A stretch of DNA of 64,000 nt from Flavobacterium ginsenosidimutans (GTDB lineage Bacteria; Bacteroidota; Bacteroidia; Flavobacteriales; Flavobacteriaceae). Both the position numbers and the translations under genes were made by a program. Under the pieces are notes generated by a model. That model saw nothing but the letters and a program-made list of their open reading frames with translations. It had not been told where the DNA came from and searched no databases. The stretch spans positions 124,001 to 188,000 of the forward strand of contig NZ_QJRJ01000076.1 of the NCBI RefSeq assembly GCF_003254625.1. Reading direction: 5' to 3'. Positions 26,681 through 34,732 of this stretch are shown in pieces. How positions within the stretch are numbered: the first letter of the stretch is position 1; every line of letters begins with the position of its first letter.

Positions 26681-26951
26681 CATACTCCCCGACTTTTTTG
26701 GTTTCGCGCGGGTTTTTAGCATTAGCAGTATTAATAATTATTTCGTCTTTATTAGTATTGTTATTCTGCCAATTATTGCCTTGATTGTACTGACCGTATT
26801 GTTGTTGCTGTCTTTGAAAATTTTCACTCGCATTTTCAACTGCCTTTTTTACCAATACTGGCAAAAAGATTCGAGCTAAAAATTTCATGATATAATAAAA
26901 GGCGATAAGCCCAATAATAAATCTCAAACCTGAAAATGATGCTTCTTGCAT
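26658..26951 (-). CDS. DUF4834 family protein
   Basis: A 97-residue protein: an N-terminal membrane helix (LRFIIGLIAFYYIMKFLARIF, about 9-29 with a break), an amphipathic part, a Gln/Asn-rich linker and an acidic end KVGEYVDYEEID that is characteristic of DUF4834. Function unknown. The longer frame begins with TTG at 26972; the ATG at 26951 (MQEASFSG) fits the family. It stands 49 bases upstream of the YfhO gene and divergent from the outer-membrane gene. Confidence 0.82.
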   Translation of the reverse strand: MQEASFSGLRFIIGLIAFYYIMKFLARIFLPVLVKKAVENASENFQRQQQQYGQYNQGNNWQNNNTNKDEIIINTANAKNPRETKKVGEYVDYEEID

Positions 26952-27031
26952 AACTCTATAATTTTTTTCCAAAATTAATAAATCCGTTGTTTAAAAATAA
27001 AATATGAATCTTAAATAAATAATAAAATATG

Positions 27032-27039
27032 TACATTTG
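27032..27039 (+). promoter_or_regulatory. -7 promoter element of the 27076 gene
   Basis: TACATTTG matches TAnnTTTG, 36 bases before the ATG. Confidence 0.5.
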
Positions 27040-27075
27040 AAATGCGTTATTATATTTTAATCCAAAAAAAATTAT

Positions 27076-28044
27076 ATGTTCAAAATTAAAAACTTACTTG
27101 CCCCGGTACTTTTTTTTATTCCACAACTGTTTTTTGCGCAATATACTGATGTCATTAATTCAAATCGTCCAGGTGAAACCATGTCAGCTTATGCTGTTGG
27201 AAAATCAGTGATTCAAGCCGAATTAGGTGTTTATGGCATTAAAGAAAAACACGATTTATTAGATTATGACGCCAGCGGATTTGGTACAGATCTTACTATT
27301 AGATATGGTGCGTTTCTTGAGAAATTAGAATTTATTGCTGATATTCAATATCAAATGGAAAATTTTGATACTTCTTACACTAGTTATAAAAAGAATAATT
27401 TCAGACAGACTGTTTTAGGTGCTAAATATCTTATTTACGATCCTTATAAAAATTATAAAAGAGAAGCTAATATTTATAGCTACAAAGCCAATCGTAATTT
27501 TCAATGGCGCGAATTGATTCCAGCTGTTTCTGTTTTTGCAGGAGCTAATTTTGTTGGTGCCGATAATCCTTATTATTTTTCTCCAGATGGCGCTATTTCG
27601 CCTAAAATTTCATTGATTACACAAAACCTATTAGGCGGAGGATCTTGGGTTTTTGTAACTAATATTATTGCAGATTATATTGGCACAGACTATCCAAGTT
27701 ATGGATATGTATTAACTTTGACGCACGGATTTAATGACAGATGGTCTGGTTTTATTGAAAATCAAGGATATAAAAGCGACTTTTATAGTGATTCTATTCT
27801 TCGTACAGGAGCTGCTTTTCTGCTTTCTTCAAATATGCAGGTTGATGCTTCTATAAGTACTAATTTCAAAAACACACCATCTATTTTATATGGTGGCGTT
27901 GGAGTTTCATGGCGATATGACGGATGGTACAAAGAAAAGGTAGAAGTAAACAAAGCCGCAGACAGAGCCAAAAAGAATCCAGACAATGAAAAACAAATAG
28001 ATTATCAGGAAAAAGAAAGAAAACGTAAAGCAAAATACGAATAA
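27076..28044 (+). CDS. Outer-membrane transporter-like protein (MetA-pathway type)
   Basis: A 322-residue protein with signal peptide LLAPVLFFIPQLFFAQ and then beta-strand-rich sequence starting with NSNRPGETMSAYAVGKSV, typical of the phenol-degradation MetA-like (PF13557) beta-barrel group. Alternating aromatic strands such as DRWSGFIENQGYKS continue to about residue 285. The C-terminal 35 residues are unusually charged (KAADRAKKNPDNEKQ, then EKERKRKAKYE), an extension I cannot explain. The next gene starts 43 bases downstream. Substrate unknown. Confidence 0.72.
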   Translation: MFKIKNLLAPVLFFIPQLFFAQYTDVINSNRPGETMSAYAVGKSVIQAELGVYGIKEKHDLLDYDASGFGTDLTIRYGAFLEKLEFIADIQYQMENFDTSYTSYKKNNFRQTVLGAKYLIYDPYKNYKREANIYSYKANRNFQWRELIPAVSVFAGANFVGADNPYYFSPDGAISPKISLITQNLLGGGSWVFVTNIIADYIGTDYPSYGYVLTLTHGFNDRWSGFIENQGYKSDFYSDSILRTGAAFLLSSNMQVDASISTNFKNTPSILYGGVGVSWRYDGWYKEKVEVNKAADRAKKNPDNEKQIDYQEKERKRKAKYE

Positions 28045-28087
28045 AGTAAAAATAACAAACCTTTAAAAAGGACTCAATACCACCTTA

Positions 28088-29206
28088 ATGATTACAATTA
28101 AAGAAGCCAAAAGCAAGAAAGAATTAACCGAATACATAAAATTTCCTTTTTCATTGTATAAAGATAATCCGTATTGGGTTCCTCCTATTATTTCAGATGA
28201 ATTGGAATCTTTTGATAAAACTAAAAATCCAGCGTTTGATAATGCCGAGGCTTACTTTTATCTGGCTTACAGAGATAATAAAATTGTGGGACGTATTACT
28301 GCTATTATCAATTGGTCTGAAGTTAATAACCAGCACAAGAGAAAAGTACGTTTCGGATGGTTTGATGTAATTGATGATATTGAAGTCACAAAAGCTTTGC
28401 TTGAAAAAGTTTATGAATTAGGAAGGAAACATAATTTAGAACATGCTGAAGGTCCAATGGGATTTTCAAATTTAGATAAAGTTGGAGTTCTTACCGAAGG
28501 TTTTGATCAAGTTGGAACCATGATTACATGGTATAATCATGAATATTATGTAAGACATTTTGAGGAATTAGGCTTTCAAGTTGAAAAACAATATATAGAA
28601 AGCATATTTCCTTTTTCTAATGTTAAACCAGAATTCTTTCAAAAGGCACAAGAATTAATCAAGAAACGTTACGGACTAAAAGCTCTTAATTTTACCAAAA
28701 CAAAAGATATTATGCCTCACGTAGACAAAATGTTTGATTTGTTTAATGAATCTTATGAAAAACTAGCTTCATTTGTAGCCATTTCTGATGTGCAAAAAGA
28801 GTATTTTAAAAAGAAATATATCAGTTTCATCAATCCAGAATACATCAAATTTGTAGTTGATAAAGACGATAATTTGGTTGCTTTCAGTATTGTAATGCCA
28901 AGTTTTGTTGAAGCTTTGCAAAAAATAAGAGGGAAATTATTTCCGTTTGGTTTTCTGCAACTATTAAAAGCTAGAAAACACAGTAAAGATGTTGTTTTTT
29001 ACCTTATCGGAGTTCATCCTGAATACCAAAATAAAGGTGTTACGGCTATTATTTTTGACGAATATTACAAAACGTTTTCTGCTAAAGGAATCCAAACTTG
29101 CATTAGAACTCCTGAATTATTAGAAAACAATGCTATTCATTTACTTTGGAAAAACTTTGATCCAGTTATTCACTGTCAGAGAAAGACTTATTTGAAGAAT
29201 CTTTAA
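28088..29206 (+). CDS. GNAT-family N-acetyltransferase
   Basis: A 372-residue protein with two halves. Residues about 1-165 contain NPYWVPPIISDE and FGWFDVIDDIEV; the C-terminal GNAT domain has the acetyl-CoA motif VVFYLIGVHPEYQNKGVTA (about 302-320). This resembles the large YghO-like acyltransferase group. Acyl donor and acceptor are unknown; members often act on lipids or peptides. A dispersed repeat arm and a terminator follow. Confidence 0.82.
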   Translation: MITIKEAKSKKELTEYIKFPFSLYKDNPYWVPPIISDELESFDKTKNPAFDNAEAYFYLAYRDNKIVGRITAIINWSEVNNQHKRKVRFGWFDVIDDIEVTKALLEKVYELGRKHNLEHAEGPMGFSNLDKVGVLTEGFDQVGTMITWYNHEYYVRHFEELGFQVEKQYIESIFPFSNVKPEFFQKAQELIKKRYGLKALNFTKTKDIMPHVDKMFDLFNESYEKLASFVAISDVQKEYFKKKYISFINPEYIKFVVDKDDNLVAFSIVMPSFVEALQKIRGKLFPFGFLQLLKARKHSKDVVFYLIGVHPEYQNKGVTAIIFDEYYKTFSAKGIQTCIRTPELLENNAIHLLWKNFDPVIHCQRKTYLKNL

Positions 29207-29210
29207 TTTT

Positions 29211-29239
29211 AGTTTTCAGTCGCAGTCTCAGTTTTTAGT
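29211..29239. repeat. cagtttcag-family repeat, locus 5 (single arm)
   Basis: agttttcagtcgcagtctca followed by gtttttagt begins four bases after the GNAT stop codon, between convergent genes. Confidence 0.78.
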
Positions 29240-29258
29240 TTTAGAAAATTAACAATAA

Positions 29259-29292
29259 AAAAATCCATTCGCCCCCAAACGAATGGATTTTT
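29259..29292. terminator. Bidirectional terminator
   Basis: A 13-bp stem aaaaatccattcg (29259-29271) / cgaatggattttt (29280-29292) with an 8-base loop, between the convergent GNAT and lipoprotein genes. A nearly identical stem lies at 29841. Confidence 0.87.
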
Positions 29293-29311
29293 CACTTCAT
29301 AAACACATCAT

Positions 29312-29794
29312 TTACTCTACTTTGCAATCAACTTTAGTCAAAGTATTTTTTTGATCAAATTTTAGTTTTGATTTATCTTTAAAAGAAACTTTATCATTGG
29401 CAGTTACTACATCGCCATATCCTTCAACAAAAGTTCCATCTTTTTGCAGAAAAACAACTTCTCTTACAGACGAAACTCCTTCTGAATTAAAAGTATAATC
29501 GGCAATTAAAGTGTCGCCTTTCATATTTCCTATTAAAGTTCCTTCGTTTTTATCTTTTCCAACCAAATTATAACTTAGTTTTCCGTTTACTTCCTGATGA
29601 GAATTAACATTAAAACTCATTTCGATCACGCTTCCGTCTGATCTCCAAGCATAACATTGATCGCCTGCAGGCTCTACAATTTCGGCTTCTTTTGGTGGAC
29701 TTGGCGTTATTTGAATTGGCTCTGTTTTAGTTTCTTTTTTACATGAAACAAGAACTGTTAAAACAAGAGTTGTTATAGTTAATACTTTTTTCAT
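29312..29794 (-). CDS. Lipoprotein of unknown function
   Basis: A 160-residue protein with lipoprotein signal MKKVLTITTLVLTVLVSC (lipidated Cys18), a Pro/Glu-rich linker, then a domain with DQCYAWRSDGSVIEMSFNV and KGDTLIADYTFNSEGV, which resembles small secreted beta-rich domains of Bacteroidota lipoproteins. No known enzymatic motif. Its gene is bracketed by two nearly identical terminator stems, so it is a separate transcript. Confidence 0.8.
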   Translation of the reverse strand: MKKVLTITTLVLTVLVSCKKETKTEPIQITPSPPKEAEIVEPAGDQCYAWRSDGSVIEMSFNVNSHQEVNGKLSYNLVGKDKNEGTLIGNMKGDTLIADYTFNSEGVSSVREVVFLQKDGTFVEGYGDVVTANDKVSFKDKSKLKFDQKNTLTKVDCKVE

Positions 29795-29840
29795 AATGCT
29801 GTTTTTATTTTGTGATTATGACATAAAGTTAGCTTAAATA

Positions 29841-29875
29841 AAAAAAATCCATTCGTAGAACAAATGGATTTTTTT
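29841..29875 (-). terminator. Terminator of the alpha-oxoamine synthase gene
   Basis: A 13-bp stem aaaaaaatccatt (29841-29853) / aatggattttttt (29863-29875) with a 9-base loop, 40 bases after the stop codon on the minus strand. Confidence 0.83.
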
Positions 29876-29914
29876 ACATAATTCCCACTTAAGGAAATCT
29901 ATTTTTTTATGAAT

Positions 29915-31174
29915 TTACGAAACGTCAACAGTTGTACGTTCAGCAATTTCTTTATAAGTTCCGTTAATCAATTTCTCACGAATTGCCTCGAAAGCTGTTA
30001 AAGTCTCTTCGATATCTGCTAATGTATGAGAAGCTGTCGGGATCATTCTTAACAAAATAATTCCTTTTGGAATAACTGGATATACAACGATAGAAAGGAA
30101 AATACCGTAGTTTTCTCTTAAATCGTTAACCATAACCATTGCTTCTGGAATACTTCCTTCTAAGTAAACTGGTGTAATACAAGTATTTGTATCTCCAATA
30201 TTAAATCCTTTTTCTTTAAGACCACTTTGTAATGCATTCACATTTTCCCAAAGTTTATCTTTAATTGCAGAAGATTTACGTAACAATTCTAAACGTTTTA
30301 ATGAACCAATTGTTTGAATCATTGGTAATGCTTTAGCAAACATTTGAGAACGTAAGTTATATTTCAAATAATCGATAACTGTTTTATCAGCCGCTACGAA
30401 AGCTCCGATATTAGCCATAGATTTTGCAAAAGTAGAGAAGTAAACATCAATTTGATCTTGAACTCCTTGCTCCTCACCTGCGCCAGCACCAGTTTTACCT
30501 AAAGTACCAAAACCGTGAGCATCATCTACCAATAATCTGAAATTGTATTTTTTCTTTAACTCAGCAATTTCTTTTAATTTTCCTTGCTGTCCGCGCATTC
30601 CGAAAACACCTTCAGTAATAAATAAAATACCTCCACCTGTTTCTTCTGCCATTTTAGTAGCACGTTGCAAGTTTTTCTCCATACTTTCAAGATCATTGTG
30701 TTTGTATGTGAAACGTTTACCCATGTGTAAACGAACACCATCAATGATACAAGCATGCGAATCTACGTCATAAACAATAATGTCATTTTTAGTAACCAAA
30801 GCATCAATAATAGACACCATTCCTTGGTAACCAAAATTCAATAAATAAGCAGATTCTTTCATTACGAATTCAGCTAATTCATTTTCTAATTGTTCATGAT
30901 ACGTTGTGTGCCCAGACATCATACGAGCTCCCATTGGATATGCTGCACCAAACTGAATTGCTGCATCTGTATCTGCCTGACGAACTTCTGGATGATTTGC
31001 TAAACCTAAATAATCATTTAAACTCCAGTTTAAAATATTTTTTCCGTGAAAAGTCATTCTAGGACCCAACTCTCCTTCTAACTTTGGGAAAACATAGTAA
31101 CCCTCTGCTTGAGAAGCCCACTTTCCTAAAGGTCCTTTATTGTCCTGAATTCTTTCGAATAAATCTTTTACCAT
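29915..31174 (-). CDS. PLP-dependent alpha-oxoamine synthase (SPT/CFAT-like)
   Basis: A 419-residue fold-type I PLP enzyme of the alpha-oxoamine synthase family, which condenses an amino acid with an acyl-CoA or acyl-ACP. Visible landmarks are NDYLGLANHPEV, MGARMMSGHTTYHEQLE, VDDAHGFGT (Asp217, His220) and the PLP lysine in FSTFAKS (Lys251). Paralogues include glycine C-acetyltransferase, BioF, serine palmitoyltransferase and the cysteate fatty-acyl transferase that begins capnine (sulfonolipid) synthesis in Flavobacterium. No biotin or tdh genes are nearby, and a sphingoid or sulfonolipid base synthase is the most plausible role, but this rests on family knowledge. A -7 element lies 37 bases upstream. 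Confidence 0.82.
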   Translation of the reverse strand: MVKDLFERIQDNKGPLGKWASQAEGYYVFPKLEGELGPRMTFHGKNILNWSLNDYLGLANHPEVRQADTDAAIQFGAAYPMGARMMSGHTTYHEQLENELAEFVMKESAYLLNFGYQGMVSIIDALVTKNDIIVYDVDSHACIIDGVRLHMGKRFTYKHNDLESMEKNLQRATKMAEETGGGILFITEGVFGMRGQQGKLKEIAELKKKYNFRLLVDDAHGFGTLGKTGAGAGEEQGVQDQIDVYFSTFAKSMANIGAFVAADKTVIDYLKYNLRSQMFAKALPMIQTIGSLKRLELLRKSSAIKDKLWENVNALQSGLKEKGFNIGDTNTCITPVYLEGSIPEAMVMVNDLRENYGIFLSIVVYPVIPKGIILLRMIPTASHTLADIEETLTAFEAIREKLINGTYKEIAERTTVDVS

Positions 31175-31210
31175 AATATATGTAGTAATTTTTTTTACTT
31201 AATCAGCGAG

Positions 31211-31218
31211 CAAAAATA
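31211..31218 (-). promoter_or_regulatory. -7 promoter element of the alpha-oxoamine synthase gene
   Basis: On the minus strand TATTTTTG matches TAnnTTTG. Confidence 0.45.
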
Positions 31219-31343
31219 ATCATTATTAATTTAAAATGAAGAGCCTCAATTATTTTTATTTAAAAATAATCATCTGATTTTATTCTGTAAGTTTTACCTT
31301 AAACAATTATTCGGAATTATCAGCAAACATGATTTTTATCATA

Positions 31344-31367
31344 ATAAAAGACAAAATAGTCCTTTAA
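31344..31367. promoter_or_regulatory. Putative Rrf2-regulator operator at nirK
   Basis: ATAAAAGA, CAAAATAG, TCCTTTAA: the most diverged of three copies of one 24-bp palindrome in the window (others at 39281 and 40402). It covers the -33 region and touches the -7 element of nirK, the position expected for a repressor. Confidence 0.7.
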
Positions 31368-31372
31368 TTTTG
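31365..31372 (+). promoter_or_regulatory. -7 promoter element of nirK
   Basis: TAATTTTG matches TAnnTTTG, 34 bases before the nirK ATG and overlapping the end of the palindromic operator. Confidence 0.55.
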
Positions 31373-31406
31373 ATCCATATTTAAACGAAAACAAAACCAA
31401 GTAATT

Positions 31407-32852
31407 ATGGAAAGAAATAACAAAATTTGGATTAAAATGAACGTACTGATATGTTCATTTTTTATGATTCTTCTTTTAGGCAGTTGCAAAAAAGATGAAG
31501 CTAAAAATTACGCAGATATTATGACTGAGGGCGAAATGGATGCCGAACTCACATCACCACCTCACGTTCCTAAACCTGTTGGCAGCAGAACCGCCATGAA
31601 ACTTAAATTAAACATGGAAATTAAGGAACAAGAAGGTACAATGACTGACGGTGTAAAATATACTTATTGGACATTTGGCGGTTCTGTTCCGGGAAGTTTT
31701 ATTAGAACGCGAGTTGGCGATGAAGTTGAATTTCACTTAAAAAACCATCCTGACAACAAATTACCGCATAATATCGATTTACACGCTGTAACTGGTCCAG
31801 GTGGTGGAGCAACTTCTTCTCTTGTAGCTCCTGGACACGAAAAAGTTTTCAGTTTTAAAGTTCTAAATCCTGGATTGTATGTATATCACTGTGCAACAGC
31901 TCCTGTGGGAATGCACATTGCAAATGGTATGTACGGATTGATTTTGGTTGAACCTGAAGGCGGACTTCCTCCTGTTGATAAAGAATACTACGTTATGCAA
32001 GGCGATTTTTACACTCAAGGTGAATATGGTGCAAAAGGTCTTCAGCCGTTTGACATGAATAAAGCGGTAAAAGAAACTCCTGATTATGTAGTATTTAACG
32101 GAAAAGTGGGATCATTAACAAATGGAAATGAATTGACTGCTAAAGTTGGTGAAACCGTTCGTTTGTTTGTTGGAAATGGTGGACCAAATTTGGTTTCTTC
32201 TTTCCACGTTATCGGAGAAATATTTGACAATGTGCATGTTGAAGGCGGAAGTACAATAAACAAAAATGTTCAAACGACTTTAATTCCTGCTGGTGGCGCT
32301 GCAATTGTAGATTTTAAAGTTGAAACTCCGGGAACTTTCATTTTAGTTGATCACTCTATTTTTAGAGCTTTCAACAAAGGTGCTCTGGGAATGCTAAAAG
32401 TGGAAGGAAAAGAAAACAAAAACATCTATTCTGGAACTATTCAAGAAGGTATTTATTTGCCTGAAGGTGGAACAATTCAAAAAATGCCTGGAACCTCAAC
32501 TGCAAAAGCAGCAGTTCCAAAACGTACTGTTGAAGAAAAAGTTAAAATTGGTAAAGAAATTTTCGGAACAACTTGTTTCGCTTGCCACCAATCTGAAGGA
32601 CAAGGAATCCCAAATACTTTCCCTCCTTTAGCAAAATCAGATTATCTGAATGCTGATTCTAAACGTGCTATTAAAACGATTCTACATGGTTTAACGGGAG
32701 AAGTTACAGTTAACGGTAAAAAATACAACAACGTAATGCCAGCTCAGAATTTATCTGATGATGAAATCGCAAATGTGCTGACTTACATTTATAGCAGTTG
32801 GGGAAATAATAAAACAGAAATTACGCCAGAAATGGTAAAAGCGCTAAGATAA
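31407..32852 (+). CDS. nirK: Copper nitrite reductase fused to cytochrome c, lipoprotein
   Basis: A 481-residue enzyme reducing nitrite to NO. It has a lipoprotein signal (LLLGSC, Cys27), two cupredoxin domains (about 60-335) and a C-terminal class I cytochrome c domain (about 370-470). The copper ligands are complete: type 1 His121, Cys162, His170, Met175; type 2 His126, His161 and His316, with the catalytic Asp124 and His267. Heme is bound by TTCFACH (Cys390, Cys393, His394) with likely axial Met444. The heme domain probably accepts electrons for the type 1 copper. It leads an operon with an FGE-like and an SCO protein, under a shared NO-type operator. Confidence 0.95.
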   Translation: MERNNKIWIKMNVLICSFFMILLLGSCKKDEAKNYADIMTEGEMDAELTSPPHVPKPVGSRTAMKLKLNMEIKEQEGTMTDGVKYTYWTFGGSVPGSFIRTRVGDEVEFHLKNHPDNKLPHNIDLHAVTGPGGGATSSLVAPGHEKVFSFKVLNPGLYVYHCATAPVGMHIANGMYGLILVEPEGGLPPVDKEYYVMQGDFYTQGEYGAKGLQPFDMNKAVKETPDYVVFNGKVGSLTNGNELTAKVGETVRLFVGNGGPNLVSSFHVIGEIFDNVHVEGGSTINKNVQTTLIPAGGAAIVDFKVETPGTFILVDHSIFRAFNKGALGMLKVEGKENKNIYSGTIQEGIYLPEGGTIQKMPGTSTAKAAVPKRTVEEKVKIGKEIFGTTCFACHQSEGQGIPNTFPPLAKSDYLNADSKRAIKTILHGLTGEVTVNGKKYNNVMPAQNLSDDEIANVLTYIYSSWGNNKTEITPEMVKALR

Positions 32853-32868
32853 CAGCAAAACCAACGGC

Positions 32869-33651
32869 ATGAAAAAATACATTTTCATTCTTTTAATTGT
32901 CTTTTTCCCTGTGTTTACTAGTGTCATGAAGGCACAGGAAACAGAAATGGCTTTCATTAAAGAGGGATCTTTTGTCCCTCTTTATGGAGTCGTTTCTAAA
33001 AAACCTGTCGAAGTAAAATCCTTTTATATAGACATTTACCCTGTTACAAACCGTGAATTCTTAGATTTCGTCAAAAAAAATCCTTCTTACCAAAAGTCAA
33101 AAATTAAAGGCATTTTTGCTGATAAAAGCTATTTGTCGTATTGGTCAACTGATTTTGATTTTGGAAATGCAAAACCAAATTCGCCTGTGACAAGTGTTTC
33201 TTGGTTTGCCGCAAAAAAATACTGTGAATGCGAAGGAAAACGTTTAGCTACAATGGATGAATGGGAATACGTAGCAATGGCAGATACTAAAAAGATTGAC
33301 GCCAGAACCAAAAAAGAATTCAACGAATACATTTTGTCTTGGTATGAGAAATCGAGAACGTATGAAAATGAAATTGGAAAAACTTTCAAAAATTATTGGG
33401 GAGTTTACGATATGCATGGTTTGGTTTGGGAATGGACTTCTGATTTCAACAGCATCTTTTTATCTGGAGAATCTAGAAAAGATAAAAGTACCGACAAAAA
33501 TCTTTTCTGCGGAAGCGGATCTGTAAATGCATCCGATTTAATGGATTATGCCGCTTTTATGCGTTACGCGTTCAGAGGAAGCTTGAAAGCGCAATATTCA
33601 ACACGAAATCTTGGCTTTAGATGCGCCAGCACCACAAAACCAAAAATCTAA
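32869..33651 (+). CDS. FGE/SUMF1-fold protein without FGE active-site cysteines
   Basis: A 260-residue exported protein (signal peptide ending about VMKAQ, residue 23). The fold is that of formylglycine-generating enzymes: FYIDIYPVTNREFLDF (52-67), SPVTSVSWFAAKKYCE, GKRLATMDEWEY (123-134), DMHGLVWEWTSD (181-192) and NLGFRCAS (247-254). True FGE has a copper-binding Cys pair just before the Arg-rich end; here that place (about 215-236) has GSGSVNASDLMDYAAFMRYA with no Cys. It therefore should not make formylglycine. Set 16 bases after nirK and 16 before the SCO gene, it probably helps NirK maturation or copper delivery; this is inference. Confidence 0.85.
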   Translation: MKKYIFILLIVFFPVFTSVMKAQETEMAFIKEGSFVPLYGVVSKKPVEVKSFYIDIYPVTNREFLDFVKKNPSYQKSKIKGIFADKSYLSYWSTDFDFGNAKPNSPVTSVSWFAAKKYCECEGKRLATMDEWEYVAMADTKKIDARTKKEFNEYILSWYEKSRTYENEIGKTFKNYWGVYDMHGLVWEWTSDFNSIFLSGESRKDKSTDKNLFCGSGSVNASDLMDYAAFMRYAFRGSLKAQYSTRNLGFRCASTTKPKI

Positions 33652-33667
33652 TTTAAATTAGTTTACA

Positions 33668-34264
33668 ATGAAAAAAATAGCAATCGCTTTTCTTCTCCTA
33701 TTCTCATTTTACAGCTGTAAAGAAGCAGATAAAAAAGAAGCTATAGCAGAAACAAAAAAGGAAATCAGTGATTTATCGATTTACAATCTTCCTTCAAAAT
33801 GGACAACACAAGATGGTAAAGACATTGAATTGAAAAGTCTGAGAGGAAATGTTTTGGTAATGGTAATGATTTATACCAGCTGCAAATCGGCTTGTCCGAG
33901 ATTAGTTGCCGATATGCGTGATATTGAATCAAAATTGGAGAAACAAACAAAACAGCATGTAAAATTGATTTTGGTAAGTATAGATCCAAATACAGATACT
34001 CCAGAAAGACTAAAATCATTCGCTATTGAAAACAAAATGAATCAAGATCCTTGGATTTTCCTTCGTTCAACTGAAGAAAACACTCGCGAATTTGCAGCAG
34101 TTTTGGCTGTCAATTATAAAAAAATCTCTCCAATAGATTTTTCGCATTCAAATATTATCAGCGTTTTTAATCCTGAAGGAGAATTGGTTTTTCAGCAGGA
34201 AGGTTTAGGCGTAAATAATGAAAAAACAATCGAAATAATAAATCTTGAAGCTGGAAAGATATAG
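33668..34264 (+). CDS. SCO-family copper chaperone, lipoprotein
   Basis: A 198-residue thioredoxin-fold protein of the SCO1/SenC family with a lipoprotein signal (FSFYSC, Cys17). Copper ligands are Cys72 and Cys76 in TSCKSACP and His160 in DFSHSN, the classic CxxxC plus distal His. SCO proteins deliver copper to CuA of oxidases or, in denitrifiers, to NirK or NosZ. Its place as third gene of the nirK operon makes NirK the likely client. A terminator follows after about 25 bases. Confidence 0.92.
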   Translation: MKKIAIAFLLLFSFYSCKEADKKEAIAETKKEISDLSIYNLPSKWTTQDGKDIELKSLRGNVLVMVMIYTSCKSACPRLVADMRDIESKLEKQTKQHVKLILVSIDPNTDTPERLKSFAIENKMNQDPWIFLRSTEENTREFAAVLAVNYKKISPIDFSHSNIISVFNPEGELVFQQEGLGVNNEKTIEIINLEAGKI

Positions 34265-34289
34265 ATATTTAAATAGGTTAATTAGTAAG

Positions 34290-34333
34290 AAACAAGAGTA
34301 AGTTTAGAAATAAATTGACTCTTGTTTTTTATT
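34290..34333 (+). terminator. Terminator of the nirK operon
   Basis: A 10-bp stem aaacaagagt (34290-34299) / actcttgttt (34318-34327) with an 18-base loop, followed by tttattt. Confidence 0.82.
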
Positions 34334-34352
34334 TACATAAAAAGCTAAGTTA

Positions 34353-34732
34353 AGCTTCGGAAAAGCGAAATATTTATCAGGTTAGCAAATTCCCAATATG
34401 ATTCTATAAATATTTTGCTCCGCTGGAGCTTTTTATCTTCGCCAAACGTTTTTTATAAATATGTCGTCCCGCTGGGACTTATTTTCTAGAACTCGTATCG
34501 CTTCGGAGAAGCGAAATATTTATAGAAAAATCTGAATCATCTACATAGAGAGCTCCAGCGGAGCGAAATATTTATCAGGTTAACAAATATGATTCTATAA
34601 ATATGTCGCTCCGCTGGAGCTTTTTATCTTCGCCAAACGTTTTCTATAAATATGTCGCTTCTCCGAAGCTTTATAATCCTAAGCTTTACAATATGTCATC
34701 CCTCTGCTATAAATATGCCGTCCCGCTGGGAC
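34353..34732. repeat. Array of eight small palindromes with swapped cores
   Basis: Eight 12-14 bp palindromes lie within 380 bases. Each is attached to a conserved tail, ATAAATATgtCG before the core or CGAAATATTTAT after it in the opposite orientation. Core types are GCTCCGCTGGAGC (34417, 34552, 34608), GTCCCGCTGGGAC (34466, 34720) and GCTTCTCCGAAGC (34354 diverged, 34500, 34657). Two blocks of about 100 bases (about 34374 and 34572) are direct duplicates, sharing ttatcaggtta and tttttatcttcgccaaacgt but carrying a different second core. The last palindrome abuts the stop codon of the next gene. Confidence 0.9.

Noticed and set aside
32869..33651. Active formylglycine-generating enzyme
   Set aside because: The active-site cysteine pair is absent and no sulfatase gene is nearby.
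34353..34732. Possible CRISPR-like array
   Set aside because: Units are short palindromes in both orientations with three swapped cores and no unique spacers of constant length; no cas genes are present.
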